Source: Streptomyces sp. NBC_01264 (GTDB taxonomy: Bacteria; Actinomycetota; Actinomycetes; Streptomycetales; Streptomycetaceae). From it: a stretch of DNA of 64,000 nt. Below the pieces are notes generated by a model. It saw only the letters and a list, made by a program, of their open reading frames with translations, ran no database searches and was not told where the DNA came from. The DNA is taken from contig NZ_JAPEOX010000002.1 of the NCBI RefSeq assembly GCF_026340675.1, positions 1,426,001 through 1,490,000 on the forward strand, written 5' to 3'. Each line of letters begins with the position of its first letter. Positions within the stretch are counted from its first letter, which is position 1. Below, piece after piece: positions 24,092 through 32,955 of this stretch. The position numbers were made by a program, and so were the translations under genes.

Positions 24092-25399
24092 GTGGGCCCG
24101 CCCCTCCTTCCCCCTCTCGTTCCGGAGCCCGTCCTGTACCCCGTCGCCGCCGCGTGTCTGTCCGCCGCCCTCCTCCTCGGGGTACTGGCCTTCGCCGTCC
24201 TGCGCCCGCGCGGGCTGCCGGAGGCCGCGGCCGCCGTGCCCGCCGCGGGGCTGCTCGTCGTGCTGGGCGTCGTACCGCCCGCCGACGCGTGGGCGCAGAC
24301 GCGTGAGCTGCTGCCCGTGGTCGGGTTCCTCGCGGTGATCCTGGCGCTGGCCCAGCTCTGCGCCGACGAGGGGCTGTTCCGGGCCGCCGGCGCCGCGGTG
24401 GCCCGGCGGGCGGCCGGACGGGGGCCCGTGGCACTGCTCGGCGGGGTGTTCGCCGTCGCCTCGGTGGTCACCGCCGCGCTGAGCCTGGACGCGACCGTGG
24501 TGCTGCTGACCCCGGTGGTGCTGGCGACCGCCTCCCGGCTGGGTGCCCGGCCGCGCCCGCACGTCTACGCCACCGCGCACCTGGCGAACTCCGCCTCGCT
24601 CCTCCTGCCGGTGTCCAACCTCACCAACCTGCTGGCCTTCGCCGCGAGCGGGCTGTCCTTCACCCGGTTCGCGGCGCTCATGGCCCTGCCGTGGCTGGCG
24701 GCGATCGGCGTGGAGTACGCCGTGTTCCGGCGCTTCTTCCGCGGTGACCTGGCGGCCGCCCCGGAGCACGTACCGCAGGCCGGGGACCCGGCGCCGCTGC
24801 CCCGGTTCGCGGCCGGGGTGCTCGCGCTGACCCTGGTGGGCTTCGCGCTGGCCTCCTTCGCGGGGGCCAGTCCCGCCTGGGCGGCGCTCGCGGGCACCCT
24901 CGTCCTGGCCGTACGGGCCCTGCGGCGCCGGGAGACTACGCCCCTGCGGATCCTGGGCTCCTCGGCGCCGGCCTTCTGCCTGTTCGTGCTGGCGCTGGGG
25001 GTGGTGGTGCGGGCGGTCGTGGACCACGGGCTCGGGGACGGGCTGGAGTGGGTGGCCCCGGCCGGGGACTCGCTGCCCGCGCTGCTCGGCGTGGCGGCGG
25101 TGGCCGCCGTACTGGCTAACCTGATCAACAACCTGCCCGCGGTACTGGCCCTGCTCCCGGTGGCGGCGGCGGGCGGCGCGGGTCCGGTGCTGGCGGTGCT
25201 GATCGGGGTGAACATCGGGCCGAACCTGACCTACGCGGGATCCCTGGCCACCCTGCTGTGGCGGCGGATCCTGCACGCGGACGGGTACGACGGGGTCACG
25301 CTCGGGGACTTCACCCGGCTCGGCCTGCTGACCACCGTGCCGGCCCTCGCCGCCGCGGTGACGGCCCTGTGGGCGGGCCTTCGGCTCATCGGCGCCTGA
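24092..25399 (+). CDS. ArsB/NhaD (SLC13-like) ion transporter
   Basis: A polytopic membrane protein with 11-12 hydrophobic segments. Characteristic parts are ALSLDATVVLLTPVVL, the NSASLLLPVSNLTNLL stretch near residue 170, and the repeated NLINNLPAVLALLPV in the second half. The superfamily includes arsenite and Na+/H+ transporters; no arsenic-resistance genes are nearby, so specificity is open. The start is uncertain: GTG 24092 has no RBS, whereas CTG 24134 has GGAG at a 6-nt spacing and would remove 14 Pro-rich residues. Confidence 0.8.
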   Translation: MGPPLLPPLVPEPVLYPVAAACLSAALLLGVLAFAVLRPRGLPEAAAAVPAAGLLVVLGVVPPADAWAQTRELLPVVGFLAVILALAQLCADEGLFRAAGAAVARRAAGRGPVALLGGVFAVASVVTAALSLDATVVLLTPVVLATASRLGARPRPHVYATAHLANSASLLLPVSNLTNLLAFAASGLSFTRFAALMALPWLAAIGVEYAVFRRFFRGDLAAAPEHVPQAGDPAPLPRFAAGVLALTLVGFALASFAGASPAWAALAGTLVLAVRALRRRETTPLRILGSSAPAFCLFVLALGVVVRAVVDHGLGDGLEWVAPAGDSLPALLGVAAVAAVLANLINNLPAVLALLPVAAAGGAGPVLAVLIGVNIGPNLTYAGSLATLLWRRILHADGYDGVTLGDFTRLGLLTTVPALAAAVTALWAGLRLIGA

Positions 25400-25457
25400 C
25401 CTTAGGGGGTGCCCGAGCTCCGCCCCGGCCCCGGGACCCGGACGTGCGGGGCGCGGA

Positions 25458-25463
25458 TAGGAT
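25458..25463 (+). promoter_or_regulatory. leaderless -10 box for the first ABC-F gene
   Basis: TAGGAT with 9 nt to the ATG at 25473 and no ribosome binding site. The transcript probably begins a few nucleotides before or at the ATG. Confidence 0.5.
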
Positions 25464-25472
25464 CGGGACATC

Positions 25473-27110
25473 ATGACTGCAACCCTCGTCGCCAAGAAGC
25501 TCACCGCCGCGCACGGTGAGCGCACGCTCTTCGCCGATCTCGACCTCGTCGTCGCGCCCGGCGACGTCATCGGCCTCGTCGGCGTCAACGGCGCCGGGAA
25601 GTCCACCCTGCTGCGGATGCTCGCCGGGCTGGACGCACCCGAGACCGGTGAGCTGCGCCTCTCCCCGCCCAGCGCCGCCGTCGGGCACCTTCCCCAGGAG
25701 CCGGAGCGGCGCCCCGGCGAGTCGATCCGCGAGTTCCTCGCCCGCCGTACCGGCGTGGCAGCGGCCCAGGCGGAGCTCGACGCGGCGACGCAGGGCCTCG
25801 TGGACGGCACCCCGGGCTCGGACGACGCGTACGCGGACGCCCTCGACCGGTGGCTGAACCTCGGCGGGGCCGACCTCGACGAGCGGGCCCTGCAGGTGGC
25901 CGACGACCTCGGGCTGTCCGTCGGCCTCGACCTGCCGATGACCGCGCTGTCCGGCGGCCAGGCCGCCCGCGCCGGCCTCGCCTCGCTCCTGCTGTCCCGC
26001 TACGACGTCTTCCTGCTCGACGAGCCCACCAACGACCTGGACCTCGACGGTCTGGAGCGCCTGGAGCAGTTCGTGAAGGGACTGCGCGCCGGCACCGTCG
26101 TCATCAGCCACGACCGCGAGTTCCTCACGCGCACGGTCACCAAGATCCTCGAACTGGACCTGGCCCAGCAGCAGATCAACCTCTACGGCGGCGGCTACGA
26201 CGCCTACCTGGAGGAGCGCGAGCGGGCCCGCAACCACGCCCGCGAGGAGTACGACGAGTACTCCGACAAGCGCTCGGCCCTGGAGGACCGGGCCGCCATG
26301 CAGCGCGGCTGGATGGACAAGGGCGTCAAGAACGCCAAGCGCAAGTCCACCGACAACGACAAGATCGCCAGGAAGGGCGCCGCCGACGCGAGCGAGAAGC
26401 AGGCCTCCAAGGCCCGCCAGACGCAGCGCGCGATCGAGCGGCTCGACGTGGTCGAGGAGCCGCGCAAGGAGTGGGAGCTGCGCATGGAGATCGCGGCGGC
26501 CCCGCGCTCCGGCTCCGTGGTGGCCACCCTGCGCGAAGCGGTCGTCCAGCGCGGGGACTTCGCCTTCGGACCGGCGAGCCTGCAGATCGACTGGGCGGAC
26601 CGGGTCGCCATCACCGGCGCCAACGGAGCCGGGAAGTCGACCCTGTTGGCCGTCCTCCTGGGCCGCCTCGCCCCGGACTCCGGCTCCGCCACCCTCGGCT
26701 CGGGCGTACGGATCGGCGAAGTGGACCAGGCCCGGGGCCTGTTCCTCGGCGACGAGCCGCTCATCGACGCCTTCTGCGCCGCCGTGCCCGATACCGAACC
26801 GGCGGAAGTCCGCACTCTGCTGGCCAAGTTCGGCCTGAAGGCGGCGCACGTCACCCGCCCCGCGGCCACCCTCTCCCCCGGCGAGCGCACCCGGGCCGCC
26901 CTGGCGCTGCTCCAGGGGCGCGGGGTCAACCTGCTGGTGCTGGACGAGCCGACGAACCACCTCGACCTGCCGGCGATCGAGCAGCTGGAGTCCGCACTGG
27001 AGTCCTACGAGGGCACCCTGCTGCTGGTCACCCACGACCGCCGGATGCTCGACGCGGTCCAGGTGACCCGCCGCCTGCACGTAGCGGACGGCAAGGTCAC
27101 CGAGGTCTAG
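25473..27110 (+). CDS. ABC-F family ATPase
   Basis: A soluble protein of 545 aa with two ABC domains in tandem and no membrane segments. Walker A motifs are GVNGAGKST and GANGAGKST; signatures are LSGGQAARAGL and LSPGERTRAAL; Walker B regions are FLLDEPTNDLD and LVLDEPTNHLD. The inter-domain linker (~residues 245-330) is Lys/Arg-rich and helical, as in ribosome-binding ABC-F proteins. It may be a translation factor (EttA/Uup-like) or an antibiotic-protection protein; nothing nearby decides. Confidence 0.9.
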   Translation: MTATLVAKKLTAAHGERTLFADLDLVVAPGDVIGLVGVNGAGKSTLLRMLAGLDAPETGELRLSPPSAAVGHLPQEPERRPGESIREFLARRTGVAAAQAELDAATQGLVDGTPGSDDAYADALDRWLNLGGADLDERALQVADDLGLSVGLDLPMTALSGGQAARAGLASLLLSRYDVFLLDEPTNDLDLDGLERLEQFVKGLRAGTVVISHDREFLTRTVTKILELDLAQQQINLYGGGYDAYLEERERARNHAREEYDEYSDKRSALEDRAAMQRGWMDKGVKNAKRKSTDNDKIARKGAADASEKQASKARQTQRAIERLDVVEEPRKEWELRMEIAAAPRSGSVVATLREAVVQRGDFAFGPASLQIDWADRVAITGANGAGKSTLLAVLLGRLAPDSGSATLGSGVRIGEVDQARGLFLGDEPLIDAFCAAVPDTEPAEVRTLLAKFGLKAAHVTRPAATLSPGERTRAALALLQGRGVNLLVLDEPTNHLDLPAIEQLESALESYEGTLLLVTHDRRMLDAVQVTRRLHVADGKVTEV

Positions 27111-27151
27111 ACCCGGGCCCCGCCCAAGATGCCGACCGGCGCAAGTGTGAC

Positions 27152-27157
27152 TAGCCT
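27152..27157 (+). promoter_or_regulatory. -10 box for the small secreted protein gene
   Basis: TAGCCT, which would place the transcript start near 27164 and give a 5' leader of about 190 nt before the ATG at 27353. A GTG at 27164 is in frame with the protein, but the intervening codons look like non-coding leader. Confidence 0.4.
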
Positions 27158-27297
27158 TTGTGAGTGAGAGCCGCAATTGCGGAGCGCGCCCCCATGGCCG
27201 GACGCACAACGTCACCAGGGTGGGCGGACCTGCGCTTCCGCATCCTTCGGCGGCCCTGTATCCGATTCCGCGTCGCGCGTACTCGTGCGGCCAGCGG

Positions 27298-27336
27298 TTC
27301 CATCCTTCATGCCTCGGAGCGTCGAGCAGGATGGAA
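27298..27336 (+). promoter_or_regulatory. 5' leader hairpin
   Basis: Perfect 9-bp arms TTCCATCCT (27298-27306) and AGGATGGAA (27328-27336) with a 21-nt loop, ending directly before the RBS (GGAAAGGG) of the secreted protein gene. It could influence ribosome access or mRNA stability. Confidence 0.45.
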
Positions 27337-27352
27337 GGAAAGGGAAATCCTC

Positions 27353-27586
27353 ATGTCTGCACTGAGAGCGAAGCGCCTCTTCGCCATCTCCGCCGCCGGT
27401 CTGCTGATGGCCGGCGGGGCCGCGCTGGGCACTGCGGGTACCGCCTCGGCGGCGGCCCCGACCCAGCAGGTGAGTTACGTCGCCGGTGGCTGGGACCACG
27501 ACGACGACAACGGCTGGCACCACGGCGGCTGGTATGACGACGATGACGACTACGGCTACGGAGGTTACAACGACGGCGACTGCTGA
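27353..27586 (+). CDS. small secreted Asp/Gly/Tyr/His-rich protein
   Basis: 77 aa. A Sec signal peptide (charged SALRAKR start, hydrophobic core FAISAAGLLMAGG, cleavage near TASA-AAP at about residue 34) is followed by a mature part of ~43 residues. This is dominated by Asp (acidic runs DDD and DDDDD), Trp, Gly, His and Tyr, and ends in a single Cys. I know no family. The composition suggests metal binding or a repetitive extracellular peptide. ATG 27353 is supported by GGAAAGGG upstream. Confidence 0.75.
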   Translation: MSALRAKRLFAISAAGLLMAGGAALGTAGTASAAAPTQQVSYVAGGWDHDDDNGWHHGGWYDDDDDYGYGGYNDGDC

Positions 27587-27605
27587 CCCGCCCTCCAACC
27601 CAGCG

Positions 27606-27633
27606 TGCGCGGCCCTGCCACAGGGGCCGCGCA
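27606..27633. terminator. bidirectional terminator
   Basis: Perfect 10-bp arms TGCGCGGCCC (27606-27615) and GGGCCGCGCA (27624-27633) between the convergent secreted-protein and SDR genes. Confidence 0.75.
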
Positions 27634-27655
27634 CCGGGCTGCCGCGGTGCCGGCG

Positions 27656-28444
27656 TCAGCTCCCGTCCAGCCGGTCCGCCGGGGCCCGCCGGGTCCGGGC
27701 CATCTTCCGGGCCACGAAGCCGCGCGGGAGGTGGCGGGCGGCCAGGGCGTACGCCTGGTAGCGCCGGCCCGTGATGCTCACCGGGCGGCGGCGGGCCAGG
27801 TCCTTCAGGGCCCGGGCCACCACGTCGCGCGGCTCCAGCCACACCGCGTCGCGCAGGGCGCTGACGTCCATCCCGGCGCGCTCCTGGAACTCGGTGCGGG
27901 TGAATCCCGGTACCACCGCCAGCACGCGGACCCCGTAGGGCTCCATGTCCACGCGCAGGGACTCGCTGAAGGCCGTGATCCATGCCTTCGCGGCGCCGTA
28001 GGTCCCGGTCGGCAGCAGTCCGGCCACCGAGGAGACGTTGAGCACCGCGCCGCGGCGCCGCTCGCGCAGGCCCGGGAGCACCGCGTGGGTGAGCCGCAGC
28101 GGCACCTTGACGAGCAGGTCGAGCATCCGCTCCTCGTCCTCGACCGGGTTGTACGGGAACGGCGCGGGGAGTCCGAAGCCGGCGTTGTTGACCAGGATGT
28201 CGACGGGCCGGGCCCGGTCGCCGAGCCGCTCGGCGACGGCTCCGAGCCCGCCCGCGTCGAGCAGGTCGGCGGGCAACACCTCGCAGACGGCGCCGAATTC
28301 CCGGGCGAGATCCGCGGCGACGGCTTCGAGGCGGTCCTTGTCGCGGGCGACGAGGACGAGGTCGCAGCCCTTGGCGGCGAAGCCGCGGGCGAAGGCCGCG
28401 CCCAGTCCCGCGCTGGCTCCTGTGATCAGTACGGTGGTGGTCAA
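27656..28444 (-). CDS. short-chain dehydrogenase/reductase
   Basis: A classical SDR of 262 aa. Cofactor motif GASAGLGAAFA near residue 9, an Arg after the second strand (LVLVARDKDRL) that suggests NADP(H), NNAG near residue 92, and the YGAAK catalytic Tyr-Lys with the upstream Ser in NVSSVAG. The C-terminus is basic (ARKMARTRRAPADR). The substrate is unknown. The upstream sequence is only weakly SD-like (AGGAAGTGA). Confidence 0.87.
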   Translation of the reverse strand: MTTTVLITGASAGLGAAFARGFAAKGCDLVLVARDKDRLEAVAADLAREFGAVCEVLPADLLDAGGLGAVAERLGDRARPVDILVNNAGFGLPAPFPYNPVEDEERMLDLLVKVPLRLTHAVLPGLRERRRGAVLNVSSVAGLLPTGTYGAAKAWITAFSESLRVDMEPYGVRVLAVVPGFTRTEFQERAGMDVSALRDAVWLEPRDVVARALKDLARRRPVSITGRRYQAYALAARHLPRGFVARKMARTRRAPADRLDGS

Positions 28445-28507
28445 GAGACGTTCACTTCCTGGCTGTCGGGCGTTGCGTGCTCGCGTGTCGCGCGTGTCGC
28501 GCGTGTC

Positions 28508-29689
28508 TCACGCGGTGAAACCGGCCGTGGCCGGTGAGGCGTAGGCCTGGGCCACGTCCACGAGGAAGCGGGCCTCGCCTTCCAGGTCCCCGCCCTCGGC
28601 CGAGGTCTGGAGGGCCGCGGGCAGCTCCAAGGCGTTCTCGTCGGACCGCTGTTGCGGGATCCCGGCCAGCTTGGCCTGCCGTGCCTCCTTCAGTACGCAG
28701 GCCAACACGGCGGCGGGGGCCCGCTGTTCGGGCGCTCCGGTGCCGACCACGTGGCTGCGCGCGAGCTCCTGAACGCCCGGGGCGACGTACTCCCCCAGGA
28801 TCAGGATGGCGTCGCGGGTCTCGATGACCTTGCGGTACACGAGCAGGTTGCGCGGGACCGGCGGCCACAGCAGTTCCAGCAACCGGCCGCCGCGCGGCTC
28901 GTTGAGGGCGACGTGCGGGACGGCGTGGACCAGGTCGCGCCAGAGCGGCCACAGCCGCCAGGCGGTGGCGGTGTCGGCGGCCGTGCGGCGGAAGGTGAAC
29001 AGCGTCGGGACGAGGATCGCGGCGGCCCGGAGCAGGCCGTGCACGTTCATCAGCAGCGGGTTCGCGGGCATCGCCCAGGTGAAGCCGAACAGCGTCTTGA
29101 GCAGGTACACGAACCAGAACACCCCGGCGAGGGCGGTGCCGAGGCCGAACAGCAGCAGTCCGGCGGCGAGGCCCCGACTCTCGGCGCGTCGGCTGTAGCG
29201 CCAGCAGACCAGCACGCAGACGGTGTTGGCGATCAGGTGGGCGGATATCAGCACCAGCCAGTACGCGAGGGAGGGCACCGGGTCGCCGACGGGCGGGATG
29301 GTGTGCGTGCCGTGTTCGGGCGCGGCCGTGTCCAGGACGACGAGGACGGTCAGCCACAGGACCGTGCCGGCGCCGGAGGCGATCTGGAGCCGGCGGCCCC
29401 GGGTGGCGGCGGCCACGAAGTAGAGCACGGCTCCGGCCGAGAGGACGCCGATGAGGTTGCGCACCAGCCCGATGGTGTGCGCGTAGCCCGGGTCGCGGCC
29501 CATGGCGTAGGCGACGACGTCGGGGAGGTTCAGGGTCATCGCCGCGGCGGCGGTGGCGACGGCGAGCCACAGGCCCCGCTGGTGCGGGGCGCGCAGGGCG
29601 CCGGGCGCGCGAAGCAGGACGGCGATCCAGAGGCACACGACACTGGGGAAGGCGAGCGCGTCGCCGAAGGCGGTCAGATCAGAAGCCAC
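28508..29689 (-). CDS. MAB_1171c-type membrane protein
   Basis: 393 aa. About seven hydrophobic segments in the first 240 residues, then a cytoplasmic domain of ~150 residues (starting near TFRRTAADTATAWRLW) with no cysteine or nucleotide motif. This arrangement matches the MAB_1171c family of putative transporters, function unknown. Its GTG overlaps the ImmA/IrrE gene end by 11 nt; the two form an operon, a pairing I recall as common in Streptomyces. Confidence 0.72.
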   Translation of the reverse strand: MASDLTAFGDALAFPSVVCLWIAVLLRAPGALRAPHQRGLWLAVATAAAAMTLNLPDVVAYAMGRDPGYAHTIGLVRNLIGVLSAGAVLYFVAAATRGRRLQIASGAGTVLWLTVLVVLDTAAPEHGTHTIPPVGDPVPSLAYWLVLISAHLIANTVCVLVCWRYSRRAESRGLAAGLLLFGLGTALAGVFWFVYLLKTLFGFTWAMPANPLLMNVHGLLRAAAILVPTLFTFRRTAADTATAWRLWPLWRDLVHAVPHVALNEPRGGRLLELLWPPVPRNLLVYRKVIETRDAILILGEYVAPGVQELARSHVVGTGAPEQRAPAAVLACVLKEARQAKLAGIPQQRSDENALELPAALQTSAEGGDLEGEARFLVDVAQAYASPATAGFTA

Positions 29690-30224
29690 GGTGGACCGGC
29701 CCCCGCCCGCGCCGCTCGTAGCCCATCGCGGACTCCAGCCGGGCGAGCGTGTCCCCGCCCGCGCCGCCGTGGCCGAGGTGCGGGCCTCGGGTCCCCGTGC
29801 GGATGCGGATCATGCTGGCGAGCATCTCCGCCTCCCGCTCCTGACGGGTGGTGTAGTTGGTGCGTCCGAGCACGGTGGGGACGGATCCGGCCGGCCCTCC
29901 GGCGCCCGCGGGGTCCTCGGCGGGGGCTTCCAGCGAGTGGTGCCCGAAGAGGATGTGGCCGAGCTCGTGGAGCACGATGTGCTCCCGGTGGAGCGGGGTG
30001 GTCTGGGCCTCGTAGAAGACGTAGTCCACATCGGCCGTGCCGACCCACAGTCCGCACACCCCGGACTCCGCCGCCTCCTTGGGCAGCGGGTGGAGCCGGA
30101 TGGGACGGCCGCGCTGTTCGGCTATCCGCTCGCACAGACCGTCGAGCGAGAAGGGGTGTGTCAGTTCAAGACGGCCGAGAATCGCCTCGCACCGTTTGCG
30201 CAGACTGGGCTGAGGGTGGCGCAT
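29679..30224 (-). CDS. ImmA/IrrE family metallo-endopeptidase
   Basis: A 181-aa zinc peptidase domain with HELGH at residues 86-90 (His86, Glu87, His90) and the third-ligand region TRQEREAEMLAS. Relatives cleave repressors (ImmA, IrrE). No HTH domain is fused and no XRE gene is adjacent, so the target must be elsewhere. The ATG at 30224 (MRHPQPS) follows GAGGGAACAC; the frame opens 26 codons earlier without an RBS. Confidence 0.85.
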   Translation of the reverse strand: MRHPQPSLRKRCEAILGRLELTHPFSLDGLCERIAEQRGRPIRLHPLPKEAAESGVCGLWVGTADVDYVFYEAQTTPLHREHIVLHELGHILFGHHSLEAPAEDPAGAGGPAGSVPTVLGRTNYTTRQEREAEMLASMIRIRTGTRGPHLGHGGAGGDTLARLESAMGYERRGRGPVHRGF

Positions 30225-30377
30225 GTGTTCCCTCTTCGGACCCTTTCTCGGGCAACGATGATAGGCGTGCGTGGACTGGGGCATGGCGTCCTTGGTCGTC
30301 AAGGCGACCCCGGGAGTGCGGTCCCGAGGGGGAAAGGCGGAAGCCCGCTCGCCGGAAGACGAACGGGCGTTCCGTCA

Positions 30378-30407
30378 TGCCTACAGATCGTGCGGATGAG
30401 TTGGCAA
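30378..30407 (-). promoter_or_regulatory. promoter of the ImmA/IrrE operon
   Basis: On the minus strand TTGCCA (30407-30402) and TAGGCA (30383-30378) are separated by 18 nt, about 155 nt before the ATG. The -35 matches the consensus at four of six positions; the -10 has TAG but not the final T. Confidence 0.4.
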
Positions 30408-30465
30408 GGTATGTCCCCATGTCGGGTGCCTATTCAGCCAATCCGGCACGCACTGCCACGAACGG

Positions 30466-32955
30466 CTAGCGCTTGCGGCCACCGCGCTCGTCGGGACCGC
30501 CGCTGAGCCCGGCGCGGCGCAGGGCGTCGGCCATCGCGCTGTTGGCGGGGGCCGGAGCGCCGCCGCCCTGTCCGCCCTGACGCTGGCCGCCGCCCTGGCC
30601 GCCCTGTCCGCCCTGGCGGCGGCCCTTGCCGCCGTCGCGGGAGCCTCCCTGGCCTCCCTGGCCGCCCTGACCGCGATCGCCGCCGCCCTGGCCGCGCTGC
30701 TGCGGGGGCCGGCCGCCGCCTCGCCGGTCGCCCCGCTCCTCGCGCTGTCGCGGCGCACCGCCGTCGGCGCCGCCGCGCTCGGCCTCGTCCTCCAGCCGCA
30801 GCGTCAGGGAGATCCGCTTGCGCGGGATGTCCACGTCCATGATCTTGACCCGGACGATGTCGCCCGGCTTCACCACGTCCCGCGGGTCCTTGACGAAGGT
30901 CTTCGACAGCGCCGAGACGTGCGCGAGGCCGTCCTGGTGGACGCCGATGTCGATGAAGGCGCCGAAGGCGGCCACATTGGTGACCACGCCCTCCAGGATC
31001 ATCCCCGGGGCCAGGTCGCCGATCTTCTCGACTCCCTCCTTGAAGGTCGCCGTCTTGAACGCGGGCCTCGGGTCCCGGCCCGGCTTCTCCAGCTCGCGCA
31101 GGATGTCCGTGACCGTCGGCAGGCCGAAGGCCTCGGTGACGAACTGCTCCGGCCGCAGCGAGCGCAGCACGCCGGTGTTGCCGATCAGGGCCGCCACCTC
31201 GCTGCCCGCCGTCTTGCCCATGGTGCGGACCACCGGATAGGCCTCGGGGTGCACGCTGGAGGAGTCCAGCGGGTCGTCCCCGTCGCGGATCCGCAGGAAG
31301 CCCGCGCACTGCTCGTACGCCTTCGGGCCCAGGCGGGCCACGTCCTTGAGCCCCTTGCGGTTGCGGAAGGGGCCGTTGGCGTCGCGGTGGGCCACGATGT
31401 TCTCGGCGAGGCCGCCGCTGATGCCCGACACGCGCGAAAGCAGCGGGGCGGAGGCGGTGTTGACGTCGACGCCGACGCCGTTCACACAGTCTTCGACGAC
31501 GGCGTCGAGCGAACGCGAGAGCTTCACCTCGGACAGGTCGTGCTGGTACTGGCCGACGCCGATCGACTTCGGGTCGATCTTCACGAGTTCGGCGAGCGGG
31601 TCCTGGAGGCGCCGGGCGATGGAGACCGCGCCGCGCAAGGACACGTCCATGTCCGGGAGTTCCTGCGAGGCGAAGGCCGACGCCGAGTACACGGAGGCGC
31701 CGGCCTCCGAGACCATCACCTTGGTGAGCTTCAGCTCGGGGTGGCGGGTGATGAGGTCCGCGGCGAGCTTGTCGGTCTCCCGGGAGGCGGTGCCGTTGCC
31801 GATGGCGACGAGCTCGACCGCGTGCTCCTTGGCGAGGCGGGCCAGCTTGGCGAGCGCGTCGTCCCACTTGTTGGCGGGCACGTGCGGGTAGATCACCTCC
31901 GTGGCGACCACCTTGCCGGTGGCGTCCACCACGGCGACCTTCACTCCGGTGCGGAAGCCCGGGTCGAGCCCGAGCGTGGCGCGGGTGCCGGCGGGTGCGG
32001 CGAGCAGCAGGTCGCGCAGGTTGGACGCGAAGACCCGTACCGCCTCGTCCTCGGCGGCCGCGCGGAGCCTGGAGCGCAGGTCGATGCCGAGGTGCACCTG
32101 GATCTTGGTGCGCCAGGCCCACCGGACGGTGTCGGCGAGCCACTTGTCGCCGGGGCGGCCGCGGTCGTTGATGCCGAAGCGGCGGGCGACCATCCCCTCG
32201 TACGTGGAGGGCCCGGGCGTTTCGCTCGGCTCCTCCGGCTCCAGCGTGAGGTCGAGGACGTCCTCCTTCTCCCCGCGGAGCATGGCGAGCACGCGGTGCG
32301 AGGGGAGGGCGGTGAACGGCTCGGTGAAGTCGAAGTAGTCGGCGAACTTGGCGCCCGCCTCCTCCTTGCCCTCACGGACCTTCGCGGCGAGCCGGCCGCG
32401 GCCCCACATGCGCTCGCGCAGTTCACCGATGAGGTCGGCGTCCTCGCCGAACTTCTCGGTGAGGATGGAGCGGGCGCCCTCCAGGGCGGCGGCCGCGTCG
32501 GCCACGCCCTTGTCCGCGTCGACGAACGCGGCGGCCGCCACGGCCGGTTCCGCCGACGGGTCGGCCAGCAGTCCCTCGGCGAGCGGCGCGAGGCCGGCCT
32601 CGCGGGCGATCTGCGCCTTGGTGCGGCGCTTGGTCTTGAAGGGGAGGTAGATGTCCTCCAGCCGGGCCTTGGTGTCGGCCGCGTTGATCCGGGCCTCCAG
32701 CTCGGCGTCGAGCTTGCCCTGCTCCCGTACGGAGTCGAGGATCGCGGCGCGCCGGTCCTCCAGCTCGCGCAGGTAGCGCAGCCGTTCCTCCAGGGTGCGC
32801 AGCTGGGCGTCGTCGAGCATCTCGGTCGCTTCCTTGCGGTAGCGCGCGATGAACGGCACGGTCGAGCCGCCGTCGAGCAGCTCGACGGCGGACTTGACCT
32901 GCCGCTCCCGTACGCCGAGCTCCTCGGCGATCCTGCCTTCGATGGACATCGTCAC
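30466..32955 (-). CDS. tex: Tex transcription accessory protein
   Basis: 829 aa. Order: N-terminal Tex domain (VPFIARYRKEATEMLDD), YqgF-like RNase-H fold (LGLDPGFRTGVKVAVVD), helix-hairpin-helix repeats (NTASAPLLSRVSGI) and an S1 RNA-binding domain (LEGVVTNVAAFGAFIDIG). It binds nucleic acids and is thought to act in transcription and RNA metabolism. The last ~95 residues form a disordered tail of Gly-Gln-Gly and Arg-Gly repeats. The GTG at 32955 (MTMSIEG) or the ATG two codons later may be the start. Confidence 0.95.
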   Translation of the reverse strand: MTMSIEGRIAEELGVRERQVKSAVELLDGGSTVPFIARYRKEATEMLDDAQLRTLEERLRYLRELEDRRAAILDSVREQGKLDAELEARINAADTKARLEDIYLPFKTKRRTKAQIAREAGLAPLAEGLLADPSAEPAVAAAAFVDADKGVADAAAALEGARSILTEKFGEDADLIGELRERMWGRGRLAAKVREGKEEAGAKFADYFDFTEPFTALPSHRVLAMLRGEKEDVLDLTLEPEEPSETPGPSTYEGMVARRFGINDRGRPGDKWLADTVRWAWRTKIQVHLGIDLRSRLRAAAEDEAVRVFASNLRDLLLAAPAGTRATLGLDPGFRTGVKVAVVDATGKVVATEVIYPHVPANKWDDALAKLARLAKEHAVELVAIGNGTASRETDKLAADLITRHPELKLTKVMVSEAGASVYSASAFASQELPDMDVSLRGAVSIARRLQDPLAELVKIDPKSIGVGQYQHDLSEVKLSRSLDAVVEDCVNGVGVDVNTASAPLLSRVSGISGGLAENIVAHRDANGPFRNRKGLKDVARLGPKAYEQCAGFLRIRDGDDPLDSSSVHPEAYPVVRTMGKTAGSEVAALIGNTGVLRSLRPEQFVTEAFGLPTVTDILRELEKPGRDPRPAFKTATFKEGVEKIGDLAPGMILEGVVTNVAAFGAFIDIGVHQDGLAHVSALSKTFVKDPRDVVKPGDIVRVKIMDVDIPRKRISLTLRLEDEAERGGADGGAPRQREERGDRRGGGRPPQQRGQGGGDRGQGGQGGQGGSRDGGKGRRQGGQGGQGGGQRQGGQGGGAPAPANSAMADALRRAGLSGGPDERGGRKR

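Noticed and set aside
24074..25810. Minus-strand open frame of 578 codons opposite the ArsB/NhaD transporter and ABC-F start
   Set aside because: It crosses two real genes and a promoter and has low-complexity Gln/Gly/Arg composition.
30480..30760. GC-rich repeats in the tex gene that might suggest a CRISPR or satellite array
   Set aside because: They are short, imperfect, in frame, and encode the Gly/Gln/Arg tail of Tex; there are no equal spacers.
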